A stretch of 64,000 bases of DNA from Nansenia antarctica (taxonomy: Eukaryota; Chordata; Actinopteri; Argentiniformes; Microstomatidae): positions 18,579,457 through 18,643,456 of the forward strand of contig OZ022342.1 in the NCBI GenBank assembly GCA_963989245.1, in the 5' to 3' direction. The notes under the pieces were generated by a model, which was given only the letters and a program-made list of their open reading frames with translations, was not told the origin of the DNA and made no database searches. The position numbers and the translations under genes were made by a program. Of this stretch, positions 12,327-24,702 are shown in pieces (within the stretch, counting starts at the first letter, position 1; every line of letters starts with the position of its first letter).

Positions 12327-12557
12327 CAAACAAAACCATGTTAACCATGTTTGTTTGTTAAAAACAAACAAACAAGCTTCTAACAAAGCTAGCTAGCTAA
12401 CAAGCTAACACCTGTGTGGCTAGCCTAGTAAACACTGACACCGCTTAGCATGTAACTCACTACACTAGTTAACAAACTAACACGTTTGGCTATGCCATGT
12501 AACTCACTGTCGGTGTGTTGGCAACAAACATATAAACTTATACATACACACAGCTTA
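12239..12557. repeat. Locally duplicated GCTAGC/AACAAGCTAACAC segments around a (CA)n
   Basis: Three imperfect copies of a unit with TAACAAAGCTAGCTAAC and GGCTAG followed by TAGTAAAC lie here. A (CA)n microsatellite sits at 12287-12325. Confidence 0.7.
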
Positions 12558-12734
12558 GTAAACAACGCATACTTACTTACCCAAAAACAAAGCGGAAGGT
12601 GTATTGACAGACCACAGTCCCGTGAATAGTATGTTGATCGACGAAACTTTCTTTGTGGATAAAGTCCTTGATGGCAGCGCCCGTCTTATCAACAAACACA
12701 TGCGCACATGGCTATTTATGAGGATGTGGGTCTG

Positions 12735-13232
12735 GAGTACCGAGTACCTTGTTAGGGTACATGGCATCATGAACTCCATGAAATACCAGGAAATCTTAAA
12801 TCTGAAACTAGAACTGGGTCGTCATTGGATCTTCCAGCAGGACAATGATCCAAAACATACGTCCAAATCAACACAAAAATGAACACTGAACACAAAATCA
12901 AGCTTCTGCCATAGCCATCTCAGTCCCCTGACCTAAACCCCATTGAAAACCTGTGGGCTGAGCTGAAGAGGAGAGTGCACGACCTAGGACCCTGGATGAT
13001 CTGGAGAGATTCTGTAAAGAGGAATGGTCTCAGATTCCTTGCTCTGTATTCTCCAACCTTATTAGATGTTACAGGAGAAGACTGTGTTTTATTGGCAAAT
13101 TAATACAAAGTATTAAATGCAGGGGTGCCAATAATTGTGGCACACATAGTTTTGATAGAAATAATTATTTCTTGATGACAGATTTTTTTGTTCTTAGAAT
13201 ACATTTACTTTAAAAAGTATTTTTTTTTCAGT
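12735..13232 (+). mobile_element. Tc1-like transposase remnant
   Basis: The plus strand reads HWIFQQDNDPKHTSKS (to about 12875). After a frameshift comes the equivalent of SQSPDLNPIENLWAELKRRV (12920-12985) and the usual C-terminus. The tail GGGGTGCCAATAATTGTGGC matches a Tc1-type 3' region. Stops and frameshifts make it non-coding. Confidence 0.78.
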
Positions 13233-13237
13233 GTAAC

Positions 13238-14072
13238 ATGAATGAATGAATGAATGAATGAATGGTCTTTATTGTCATTGCTACAGTACAGGTACCAAAC
13301 AACGAAATTTAGGAGGGGTGGCTCCCCTGGTGTTAGGAAAGAAAAAAAAAAAAACTTTAAAAAAAAATCACAAGAAGGGAAGGAGCTGGTTTACATAAAT
13401 AAAGGCTATGTACACTATCCACTATACTATACTGTACAGATAGACGACTAGGGTTGTCATATTGCACAATAGTGTTATTTCACATTTATTTAAAGTGTCG
13501 CAGTTTGCAGGCTTGAAATGTACATATTTGTGCCTCAGCACTACACCTGATTTTTTTCAGTCCAGCAGCTGCCATCAATCCGTCCAGACTGTCCAGGGCC
13601 CAGAACTTAGGTCTTTGCTGTGTTCAGGGCCTGGACGGCCCTGTGGTAGAAGCTGTTCTTCAATCTGTTTGTCCTTGCGGCCAAGGTCCTGAACCGCCTT
13701 TTCGAGGGCAGCCTGGTAAAGTGTTCGTACCCAGGGTGGGTCGGGTCCCTGGAGATCTTGGAGGCCTTCCTGAGACAGCGTGTGTTGTACAGCTCTTCCA
13801 GAGAGGGGAGGGGGGCGCCGGTGATCTTCTGTGCTGTTCTCACGACTCTCTGTAGCGCATTTCTCTCCGCGGTTGTGCAGCTGGAGAACCAGTTGCAGAT
13901 GCCGTAGGTGAGGATGCTCTCCACTGCGCCGCGGTAGAAGGTCACCAGTATCTCCTGCTTGCTGTGTTCCTTCCTGAGGACTCTCAGGGTGTATAGCCGC
14001 TGTTGTGCCTTCTTGATGGTTGCTTTTGTGTTGTCCTTCCAGGTCAGGTCATCCCGCAACATTCAGCTAATT
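13238..14072 (-). mobile_element. Non-LTR retrotransposon (L2/CR1/Rex-like) 3' end, 5' truncated
   Basis: The minus frame 13607-14062 reads LTYGICNWF, RVVRTAQKITGAPLPSLEEL, TRCLRKASKISRDPTHPGY and the LPSKRRFR end of a LINE reverse transcriptase. The 3' end on the minus strand finishes in (ATTC)n next to AATAAAGACC. A second copy of the same family is at 20362-21035. Confidence 0.82.
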
Positions 14073-15522
14073 CAGCAAAAGGTTTTTTTTAAGCATCTTT
14101 ACCAATAATTGTGGAGGGCACTGTAAATAGCCCCTCTGCAGAAATCTGTTCATCAGCTGTAAACAGGCTGCCCAGGACTCCATGTTCTACTTCTACTTCT
14201 ACTTCTACTGTCCTCATCTTAAGTGACAGATGGTGAGTCAGAGAGAAAGTACCATAAAGGTAAAGAAGGAGCCTAGTCAGAGGGATACTCCAGACGTCAG
14301 GTCAAACAGAACAGACAGGGGAGACAACGCTGAAAAAACATTAGGTTAGAGTCTATGTTCTCTTCAATATCCTTCAAATAGGCAAGTGACAGACTTTGGT
14401 TCTCTTCAGTATTCTTCAAATAGACACATTTATTTCTAAGTTGAAGCATGAATGAACAGAAGAGGGAACTGAAACTCCAGGGAAGCTCAGAATGACAAAT
14501 GAAATTAAATCCAAATTAATTTAGTTTAAAATCTCTTAATATGTCTTACTGCCATCTGGTCTTGATTTGAGGCCATTAATGGCATTACATGATATTATTA
14601 GATGTGAATGTGACAATAGGTTTACTGGTGCATGATAAAGGTGCCGGTTGAGGGTGAGTCGCTCATTGGAAAGACTTGATGTTATACAGGAAACGCGTCT
14701 GAGATTAGGTTCAGTGTGCACCATTAAAAGAGATAAGAATATGATTGTAAATGTAAAAGTAATAGAATTACAAATGGCAGAGGAGAGGTGTGTCAACAAC
14801 ATGTGGACATGAATACTACTTAAGCTATTACAATGGAAAGTCCAAGTCATCCAAATCCAAATTTCACAAATATGAACAAATCAGTATTTATTGAAGATAA
14901 AGACCTGAAATCACTTTGTTCTCTGCAATGAAAGGTTGCCGTGGATTCACCAGACAGTGATATCATCAACGTGAGAGCCTGGCTTTGAACAGCAGGTATA
15001 GAGTATATCATCACTCTCTCACGGCGCCTCAGTTTTTATCTGATGAGTCTTTTTGCTCAAAACACCTGTTTTTGAGCACTATAAAACAAACTAGTGTTAC
15101 CCATTATACAATGTATAGGTTCAAAATGTAATTGAATTACATTACAGATGCTAAGTTGGTCATTCTACAGACATTGTGCAAATTGTGAGTAGGAAAAAAT
15201 ATTATTATATTTTCGTATATATATTTTCCTTTTAAGAGTCCTTAAGAGTGCTTAAATTGTCACTACTGAAACATAGTGGAAAAAGACACATTCTTTAAAA
15301 TGTTGGTTAGGGTTAGCTATGTGTGAGAGGTGACTTTTGATCATTATGATTACAACATTTACATACATAATAGACACATTCTCTTAACAATAAAGCCTAA
15401 CGTGATCCCGATTTTTTATTCTATACTACTTTCAAAGACTTGACCCCAATCTTTTCCTCTATAAGTTACTGTACTGTACAAAGCTTTAACGTATCAATGG
15501 AAGGAGTTTCTTATGCATATAC
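14073..15522. other. No gene seen
   Basis: AT-rich intergenic DNA with short frames only. No recognised repeat apart from a short CTTCTA run at about 14189-14208. Confidence 0.5.
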
Positions 15523-16305
15523 AGTGCCTTTGGAAAGTATTCAGACCCTTCAACTTTTTCCACATTTTGTTGTGTTATAGATTCAATTTAAAATTGCCAT
15601 CAATTTGCCATCAATCCACATACAATTCCCCAGAATGAGAAAGTTAAAACATATGTTTGGACATTTCAGTAAATTTATTCAAATTGAAAATCAGAATACC
15701 TCATGTACATGTATTCAGACCCTTTGCTATGACACTCTTAACATTGGCTGAAATGCAAAAATGTCATCAACAAATCACTCAATAAGTTGAGTTGAGTCCA
15801 TCCTAATGTAAGGATAATAGTTCATGTAATTTTGGAATTCATATCTTTGTTTTTATAGGGTCTGATTTGCATAAGAATCAGTTACACACTGTATAATGAA
15901 CAGGAACAAAACTGCTCAGGAATGAGGCCTGGGGAGACAAAAATCTACAAAGTTGAATGGCTGAGAGAAAGCATCCCAACCACTCTACAGCATTGTTCTA
16001 TCACCGAGTGGCCTCTCACATCCATAATTGTGTTTGCAACAATGAATTCAAGTGATACAGCAAAGAACGTGGCCGGAAATTTGGTTTTAGAACAAAGCAT
16101 TAAGTTTAGTGCAAAATTAGTGCATGCAATGCAGTTTTCACACCATCCCTTGTGAAGAATAGTGGTAACTGCCTCATGTTATGGGTATGCCTGTCACCAT
16201 CAGGGACAGGGTAGTTTGTCAGGATCAAGAGAAAATTATTACATTTGTTGAGTTGGTAGTGACAGCCTAATCTACAGTGTGTAATTGATTCCTATGCAAA
16301 TCAGA
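15523..16305 (+). mobile_element. Degenerate Tc1-like element with a 33-bp inverted repeat pair
   Basis: CAGTGCCTTTGGAAAGTATT then CAGACCC at 15525 is the classic salmonid-type Tc1 terminus. A decayed transposase stretch at about 15920-16240 includes the equivalent of LMLWVCLSPSGTG. Inside, 15861-15893 and 16273-16305 are inverted repeats with 2 mismatches in 33. Confidence 0.65.
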
Positions 16306-17240
16306 GAAAGCAATATATTCCTAGAAAATGTTAATTTCATGAAAACAAATCACAATGTTTAATTGATTCTATATAGGTTTAAAAGTTACAACAATCTTTG
16401 GATGCATCTTGCAATAGAAAGTGGTATAAAATTACAGATTTTGTATAAAATTGGTAAATCAACATGTTTATTGATTACGGTGGAATACATAATTTAACTT
16501 TACATCAAAAGTCTGGACATTCATTTACATAATTTCTGCAGAATGACCCAGTTCGGAATTTACCCATCTGATGATAGAAATGTTTGAAAATGTAGAGAAT
16601 AGTAACTTGTAATATGAGTAATATACGTTTTGCAATGAACTGGAAAAAAAAACAGAAAACTCCAAGGCTGTCAATCGAAACATTGAAATGTCTTTATTTT
16701 CACATGACAGAGAAGAAATTATTTTTTAAAATTCACTAGACTGACACATTATAACTGTAGCAACCTTTATCAGGGAATTGTAGCCAATTTATTTATTTTC
16801 AGAAAACCATACATGCTTCATGCAACTTGACATTGTTGCCCTCAGATGAGTAAGCAGATAATTTACATGAAATGACCTTCTTGGTGTTAAAAAAAGGTCA
16901 TGTTGTTCACACTTGTAACCTTTAAACCCAGAGAAAGGTCACCATACTAGAATGAGTAATGTACTGTACTCATACAGAACATAGAAATACAAACAAATCC
17001 ACTCTCCTTGGACCAACATTTTGTCCAGTAATAATAAAACAAGCTTATATTCACATACATCTTACTCTACACTTTTTATGTACAGTATATACAGTAACCA
17101 GTACACTTTTTATATACAATATATGATTATTATTATGATGATTATGATTATGATGATGATTGATATTATTATTATTATTAATGATATATTGTTCTATTGT
17201 TATCAACACAGCATATAAACGTATTTTACAGTATCAGTGT
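16306..17240. other. No gene seen
   Basis: AT-rich sequence with ATG/ATT simple repeats at 17131-17190. It precedes the 3' end of the minus-strand GPCR. Confidence 0.5.
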
Positions 17241-17271
17241 AATATTTTTATTATCTCCAACCCATGGTTCT

Positions 17272-18297
17272 CTAGATCTCTGTAACTGACCGATTAATGC
17301 TGATCCGTCTGTGGTTGAGGGCGTACATGGTCTTGAACTTCCCCTGAAGTGCACAGAGGACAGTTCTCCTGTAAGTACAGGACATGAAGTAGTAGATAAT
17401 AGGGTCCAAGCAGCTGTTGAGGGCAGACAGGAGCAGTGTGACTTCATTCAGGATGTGCAGCGCCTGCTTTATCTGTAATGCCTGGATCACATCCATCTGT
17501 GCAAGCACATAGGGCACCCGTACCAAATGATATGGCAGGAAGCACAGTGTGAAGATTACCGGCACCACAAAGGTCTTGAGGAGGAGCCTGTTCTTCCTCC
17601 ACTGGGCCTTGGGGTCTCGGCTGCCCAGGGACATGGTCTTTATCTTGGTGAGGATTCTCCCATAGAAGCAGAGGAAGAGGAGGAACAGGGCGCAGAAGGC
17701 AGCCACCACTGAGAGGTTGACCAGACCCCCCAGAAGACTTTTGTGGTGGAAGTGAAAGCAGATCCTGTCACAGGGGCGACTCCTGTCATTACTGAGGAAG
17801 AAGAGGTACATGCCCAGGATCAGGCCCGCCCACACAGAGCAGGAGGCCCTGTGGCTCCAGCTGACCTTGTGGATACGAAGCACCCACACAGGCTTGATGA
17901 TCTTCAAGTAGCGGTCCAGGCTGATCAAACAGAGGAATAGAATGCTGGCATACATGTTGACATAGAAGAATATGCCCACCACTTTGCAGAGGTAGAAGGG
18001 GCCCTCTGTGTTATGGTAGTACACACGCAGGGGCAGACACAGGACCAGGAGGAAGTCAGACAGGGCAAGGTGTCTCATGTACACAGTCATAGAGGAGTCT
18101 GACTGCTTCCTCAGGAAGAACACGAATATGGTCATGGTGTTACTGACCAGGCCAATGAAGCAGATGATGATGTAGAGAATAGATATGGCTGGGGACAGGA
18201 AGCCATCGTGGACCTCACAGGTGTCATTTCCATAAGGAACACTGGAGTTGTCTCTCAGTTCCCGCATCGTTACACCAACACAGTGGGATTCAGTCAA
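17272..18297 (-). CDS. GPR34-like class A (P2Y-type) G protein-coupled receptor
   Basis: A single coding exon encodes 341 aa with seven hydrophobic segments. N-terminal sequons are N17-S-S and N24-D-T. Hallmarks in order are LALSDFLLVLCLPL in TM2, the extracellular Cys at CKVVGIFFYVNMY in TM3, the DRY motif in SLDRYLKI, CFLPYHLVR in TM6 and LNSCLDPIIYYFM in TM7. The TM3 and TM7 phrases are closest, from memory, to GPR34, the lysophosphatidylserine receptor of microglia and mast cells, so a GPR34 paralogue is the best call. P2RY-type relatives are possible. On the minus strand an acceptor just upstream (TTTTTTTAG at about 18357) and a donor (CTG|GTAAGT at about 18617) suggest a non-coding 5' exon. 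A minus-strand AATAAA lies at 17247-17252, very near the stop. Confidence 0.87.
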   Translation of the reverse strand: MTESHCVGVTMRELRDNSSVPYGNDTCEVHDGFLSPAISILYIIICFIGLVSNTMTIFVFFLRKQSDSSMTVYMRHLALSDFLLVLCLPLRVYYHNTEGPFYLCKVVGIFFYVNMYASILFLCLISLDRYLKIIKPVWVLRIHKVSWSHRASCSVWAGLILGMYLFFLSNDRSRPCDRICFHFHHKSLLGGLVNLSVVAAFCALFLLFLCFYGRILTKIKTMSLGSRDPKAQWRKNRLLLKTFVVPVIFTLCFLPYHLVRVPYVLAQMDVIQALQIKQALHILNEVTLLLSALNSCLDPIIYYFMSCTYRRTVLCALQGKFKTMYALNHRRISINRSVTEI

Positions 18298-18619
18298 CTC
18301 CCGTTTGCCTGGATACTGAATCGCTCTGACAGGGCAGGGTACGGTGATCAGTCACCTAAAAAAAGGCAGAGGCACAATTATCATAATTCATCATAGTTTT
18401 TCTTTACTTATTATATTATTATTATAGTGATATATATTATATTATATATAATTATTATTATATATATAAATAGTTATACTACCACATGTCTGAATGTTCT
18501 AATAATGCAAGGAAACAAACTATTACAAAGTCTAAAGGTGTCTTGAATCCTACATGTTGTGTGAAGTCCTATTTTGATCATAACCCGTATCCTCAGTATT
18601 TGAGGGTAGAACTTACCAG

Positions 18620-19309
18620 TGTAGCCTTCTCTCTTCACTCTCAGGCTGCAATAACTCAGTCACTGTGTAGGGTTAGTGCTTTTGATACTGCATCAAAGAA
18701 ACGTTGAACTGTGACGTGATAAACCATAAAATATCCCCTGACGTGGCAGCTTTAGTGGCTTCCTCTATCTTGCAGCTCCCACACAATGTCTTGGATATTA
18801 CACTGAGATAGTCTGAGGGACCTGCCATAATGCTGCTTCAGCCGGTAGCATGATGCAAACAGCAGCAAAGTCATGTCCGCCTAAAACATCAGTTTTATAG
18901 GGAGAAGGTCAAGAGAGGTCATCACTAAATTCCTTTGGGTCTGCAGAGTAGAGACATTGTGACACAGATTGCCTTGTCTGTCATTTGTGAATAATGATTA
19001 AATGGGCATATAGGCCCCTGGCCATTCAGGTACATTCTCTGTGATGGGGGATAAAAACAAGTATAATACTGTATTTAATCACTAAAACTACATTTTTTAA
19101 GTGCTTCCTCTTCCTTTTTTTACTTCTACAAAGTAAGTAATTCATTTCCAAATGACTTACGGTACTGTGAGGAACACAGGAAGTGCACACAGGAAGTTCT
19201 TACTTTTGCTCAAGAATGCATGAGAATATGTATCCAATGTTGATTATTACACATAATGCATATAGTGTTTCTTGTCTAAATGAAACAATATATTTGTCAA
19301 ATCGTGAGC
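18620..19309. other. Putative 5' exon and promoter side of the GPR34-like gene
   Basis: The inferred non-coding 5' exon begins at about 18620 reading leftward. Beyond it the DNA holds no gene that I can support. Confidence 0.35.
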
Positions 19310-19526
19310 TTAGAATTATAAGGTTCTATCTCCGTTTAGGGTAGTTCAGAGATATTGAGCGTCAAAGTTTTTACATTCCATTATGTTTTGTGAGATGGAA
19401 CCTTTGTATTTTATGAATTAGTAACTCAAAAATGTAAAAAAAAAAATAACACCACACAGGCATTAATAAACACCTAATGGATTAGTCAATTTTGACAAAA
19501 ATTGAGATAGAACCTTATAATTCTAA
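19310..19526. mobile_element. MITE with 23-bp perfect terminal inverted repeats
   Basis: 19310-19332 is the exact reverse complement of 19504-19526 (starts TTAGAATTATAAGG). The body is 217 bp, AT-rich and non-coding. No clear target duplication is visible, so the superfamily is open. Confidence 0.75.
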
Positions 19527-20361
19527 CGTCACAAAATATGTAAATAAATGAGTTTTGTTATTTAGTTACCGGTATAGTTATTGGTGTTACCGGTACTTTA
19601 ATGCATGTTATCATGTGCTCCTGACAGCTAACCCCATTAATATAGACTCAGAATTATGTAATTGGGTCTCACCTTTCAAATATTGTGTTCTACTATCTAA
19701 ACAATTACCGTACATACAATACAAGAAACGTGTAATGGTTTTACATGTGTCATTTATACCTACTTTTTTCCAGATAATGTGTCACTAACAATGAATAACA
19801 GTAATGAAGTTGATTTGCTCATGAAATAGTTGCAAATAAAACCATGTTTGGGAACATTGTTAACACTTGCATGCACATGTTATCAACATATCATGAGGAC
19901 ATTTATGTTATTGTTGTCTTGCCACAAGCTATTGCAGCTCTGTCGTTGTATTAGCAGGAATTCACTTCTTGTCAAGATAAAACCTCAGACCCTTAACCAC
20001 AACCTTTTACTGGTAAATGACATTTGCTTAAACAGGAAATCAAGATGCAAGTCTTCAAGGCTTTGCAGTTGTGGTAATGAAAATGTGCACCTTGTACAGC
20101 ATTACCAGACCTCCATCTTTGGAAAAAGAACATTAACATGTAGAACAGGAAGATAAATGCAATTGTAACCAAAAAATGCATGCTCAACATTTTCTTCATA
20201 GTAGCTGACAACATTATTGACCTTTAACTGGTTTCAACCCATGCCACCCACATAGGCCTACTAAAACCTCCAAAGTTACCTTTTACCTAGTAAAGTAGAA
20301 AAGTAAAGTATCTACGCAGGATTGTCTCAATTAATCATATTCCATCTTGCAATTTTGCAAA
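19527..20361. other. No gene seen
   Basis: Short frames only, with no splice-supported or family-like content. Confidence 0.5.
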
Positions 20362-21035
20362 TATGAATGAATGAATGAATGGTCTTTATTGTCATTGATA
20401 TAGTACAGGTACCAAACAACGAAATTTGGGAGGGGGGGCTCCCCTGGTGCTAGGAAAGAAAAAAACTAAAAAACAAGAAGGGAAAGGAGCTGGTTTACAT
20501 AAATAAAGGCTATGTACACTATCCACTATACTATACTATACAAATAAAACACTGTGCTGTACTCTATGCTATGCTATACCTATTCTAACATTTCCTATTC
20601 TCTGCAACCTTATGTACCCTAGGGTTGTCATATTGCACATAGTGTTATTGCACATTAATTTAAAGTGTCGCAGTTTGCAGGCTTGAAATGTACACATTTG
20701 TGCCTCAGCACTACACCTGATTTCAATCCAGCAGCTGCCATCAATCCGTCCAGACTGTCCAGGGCCCAGAACCTAGGTCTTTGCTGTGTTCAGGGCCTGA
20801 ATGGCCCTGGGGTAGAAGCTGAGCTTCAGTCTGTTTGTCCTTGCGAACATGGTCCTGAACCGCCTGTTCGAGGGCAGCCGAGCAAAGTGTTCGTACCCAG
20901 GGTGGGATGGGTCTCTGGAGATCTTGGAGGCCTTCCTGAGGCAGCGTGTGTTGTACAGCTCTTCCAGAGAGGGGAGGGGGGCGCCGGTGATCTTCTGGGC
21001 CGTTCTCACGACTCTCTGTAGCGCATTCCTGTAGC
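20362..21035 (-). mobile_element. Second copy of the L2/CR1/Rex-like LINE 3' end
   Basis: Same family as 13238-14072. The (GAAT)n, GGTCTTTATTGTCATTG and TACCAAACAACGAAATTT tail is shared. The minus frame again gives RVVRTAQKITGAPLPSLEEL and KASKISRDPSHPGY. It is truncated further at its 5' end, near 21035. Confidence 0.82.
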
Positions 21036-22026
21036 TGCATGATGGTGTGGTTAATGATGGAAATGTATCAAATCTGTTCCAATACAGCAAGCTGCATCTA
21101 TGCCCTGTTTAAATATCAGGCCATCTCAAAAAAGTAGCCCCTTTCTGTGTTTTCTCTTCTGTGTCAATGTCCACCCCTATGTGCCACACCCTGTCATCAG
21201 CTACAGTACCTTTTTGAGACATCTGTGATGTCTTTCTTTCTTATTTTTCCCATTGTACAAATATATGTCAGAAATCCATTTTCATTTCATACGTATCATA
21301 AACCTATGTAGCAGAAGCAGCAAATGCCTACGGTGGGCTTGGTTTAATGTGGTAGAGTAGCATATAGCTTTGCAAAATCCCCTTCTTCTGAGAAGGAAGA
21401 AGTGGCTAACTTGTATGGTTGTGGTTGGTGTGGCTACAAAACACAGCTGCATTAGTCAAGCTGAGAGCATCTAATCTTCCTCCTAAAGTCACTTAAAGGT
21501 TGTCACACTGTTTGCTATGCATTCAAAGCAGAGACAAATATTGATCATACATCTGATCCATAAAACATCCCAAAATAATTACCGTTAAATCTAAATCTAT
21601 ATATATTTGATATATAGACAGGAGAGTTATGGTTTTGAGCCTTTAATAATACATGTTTGTTATAACCACCCACATGACTGCAGTTACAGGGCTTTTCTTA
21701 TGTGGCAAAATGGTGTTTGCCTTGCATTCATATTATGTGGAGTATCTGTTTTCTTAAAAAAATAAAAATAAAAATATAGGAACTCTGTCATCAGCTGTAA
21801 ATAAACGATTATAACTATTTCTACTTAGGTAGGTCGTGCGAGCCTGGAGTTCCCTGTTCTAAAGCCTGGTTGTTGCAAATTGCAATGGCCAAATTCAGCC
21901 ACGAGGTGACAGGAAAGTGTTATTTTTCAACACTGCTTGGCTTCATCTTTATCACGCGTCTTCGGTCTCGTATGTGACAAATCATAGGTCCTACATGTTT
22001 GTAAAATCGGTTTAATTCCTTAAAAA

Positions 22027-22064
<38 letters not shown>

Positions 22065-22759
22065 CGATTAAGTCTACGTCCATTTTATTTTTATTTCTAT
22101 AATGACTCTGCTACTGCTTCAAGTAGGCCGTATGGCGCCCACATAAGCATCGGTCCTCCTTTTTTGCTGTGTAATGCAATATTTCTACAGCATTGGCGCA
22201 CTTGTACAGTGATTTTCAGTGTCAAAATTGCTCCTTGTCTGCAACCGCTGCATTGAGATTAGAGGGAAAACACCATGTTGAGGGGTATCCTCTCCACTAT
22301 AGTGATTTTTTATTGGTATGCGGCATTCACCGTCACTTTCATATGGTGGTCAGCTGTTAATCAGTCATGTCTTAACACCACCAGATTGCAGGGCGAAAGC
22401 CTCCCTTGGCGTATCTAGACCAGGCGTACGGTCCCCGCTTTTGGTATGTCCCTCTGGCTGTGTCAGCAGCACGTAATCGCTCCACCACTGAGGAAGCCGC
22501 AGTGAGCCGGCCCCCTCCGAGCGCTTGAATGTTGACTTGCTTTGTCAGCTGTGTCCTCGCAGTTAAGCTCCAATACCTCCACATTTGATCAGAACCTCGG
22601 ACTTTAAACCCAGGACGGTGATTTATCAGACCGACAGGGTTTCCTTATCACTCCTTTCCCCCTTTCCCTTTACACCTGGCCAATATCTTACGGTCCGGAC
22701 CTTGAGCAAGGGCACATTAGGTTCACTTGCCTTGCCTTTTTTACGAAGTAGTAGTAAAG
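21036..22759. other. Intergenic and 5' region of mpp1
   Basis: An (AAT)n microsatellite lies at 22029-22061. From about 22130 the sequence becomes richer in CpG toward the mpp1 start codon, in keeping with a promoter and 5' UTR, but no TATA or start site can be fixed. Confidence 0.45.
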
Positions 22760-24628
22760 ATGACATTAAAATCTAATAAAAACGAACCCGCTGTCATATT
22801 CGAGCGAGTCAACAGTGTTCGAACAGCACTCTCCGATTTGTACCTGGAGCAACTGCTTCAAAACAAACCGAAGTCTGAAAAGGTAAGGGGGTGTAAGGCT
22901 GTGAGTAGGATAGCTAGAATGTTAAGTAAGATCTGATGTGTAATATAAGTGCATGTTCTAGTTAGCTAGGTAATAATCCTAGTTAATCTAGTTAATAATC
23001 CTTTATAATGATATTGCGAAGCTGTGATGTGTCAATGTATTGCACAAGTCTAAGATGTTGGGTAAGAATGCTATGGTTGCTTAAGTACAACCCGGTTTTT
23101 AGCCGATAATTGTGCTTTAAGAACTGCTGCTTCATGTGATTTTAATGTAGGCCTAGGCCTATTTTAAATAATATAAAATCTTTGGGAAAATTGTAAGATT
23201 AGTAGCCTATGATGTCATCACATCCTCACACATGTTTTCTATGTGTGAACCTTTTTCACTTGGAGTTTCACATTAGGTCACTTCAAGATAATACAGTTCT
23301 GTCTTGGTTTGTTCCTAGACATGTCACAAGCGGTTTCAGTTCTGCCCATTTCCTCACAAGGAACAGAGAAACCAAGCATAAGAGGAAAGTTCACTGCAGC
23401 ATTAGAGAACTAACTGTGAGGTTATACACTAATGGATGTGGAACATGTCTTCCAAGGGACTCTTATTCATTGTAGTGTGAACCATCATTCTGTATGCATA
23501 CCACAGGCCTACTTCTGAATAGATAATCCAGATCATGATAACTGTTGTTTAGATATCTATTGGTTCGATGATATTATGTTTAGTTAACAAGATAATAACT
23601 AGGCCGTGTTGTTTAGGAATGCTGCGCTTTACTTTCCTTCTCTAAATGTTATCTTTCTGTGTAACTAAAACGCAATGACAGATTTGCATGGAATGCAATC
23701 ATCACAAACGTAAATGAAGAGTTTGCTGCAATCCATTGGCCAGAATGTTCTCTGACCTATTTTCTCTAGGTTTTCACTGTTAAAAATATGTGGATTTTCT
23801 TCCTCAGAGACATTCTTCGTTTAACACATACTCCTGTCTGGTAAGGGAAACCTGGCCTCACATTAGTGCTATTCATCCATCCGAATAGTTTAACATTGAC
23901 CTTTGACCCCCAGGTGAGGGCATTTAATGTCATCAGTCCCTTGATGAGGCAGTACTGTTGTGAACCAGGCAAGGCAGGGCAGATGGTTAATCCCCTTACC
24001 TCAGTCTCCGAGATCAGGCTGACATTCTCAGATCCCTGTCTTTTGTTTGCTTGATTGGGAAACATACAGACCCAGGTGTGCACATTAGGTCCAGGCAGGA
24101 GGCTAACGAACAAGGCCCCGCTGGGCCTTTGTCTCTCTCGCAGGAGGACATCTTGGCTGATAATAGGCCTGTCCAGGGTCAGAGGATTAGGTGCAGGGTG
24201 TATGGTAGGGCCCCTGCTGTCCCCAGTTTGTGTGGATTTAGTTGAGGAGTTGGTCACCCCTCTGTTGAAGTGGAACGAGGTGGTTAAAGGCTTTACTTGA
24301 TCATGGAACAAAGAGCTAATGGGTTAGAGGAGAAGTCAGTATGTCATGTGAATCCCTTACTTTGCATTAGAGATCTGAGAAGTCTAAGCATTCATTAACA
24401 TTGAGACATGATTGAAGGTTAGGAGAAGCATGGAGACTCCTTCCCTAACATCAGCAACGTTTATGGACAATTACCTGGTGCAGCTATTGTGCCAAGTGTA
24501 CCTCAGGGAGATGTTGAATCAGCAACTAGACTACAGTATTGTAAGATCCGGACCATTGCCAAATCACAATCAGATTTCTTTTGAGGTGGCAAACAGATAT
24601 CCTTAGGGGTTAGGATATTATATAGAGG

Positions 24629-24702
<74 letters not shown>

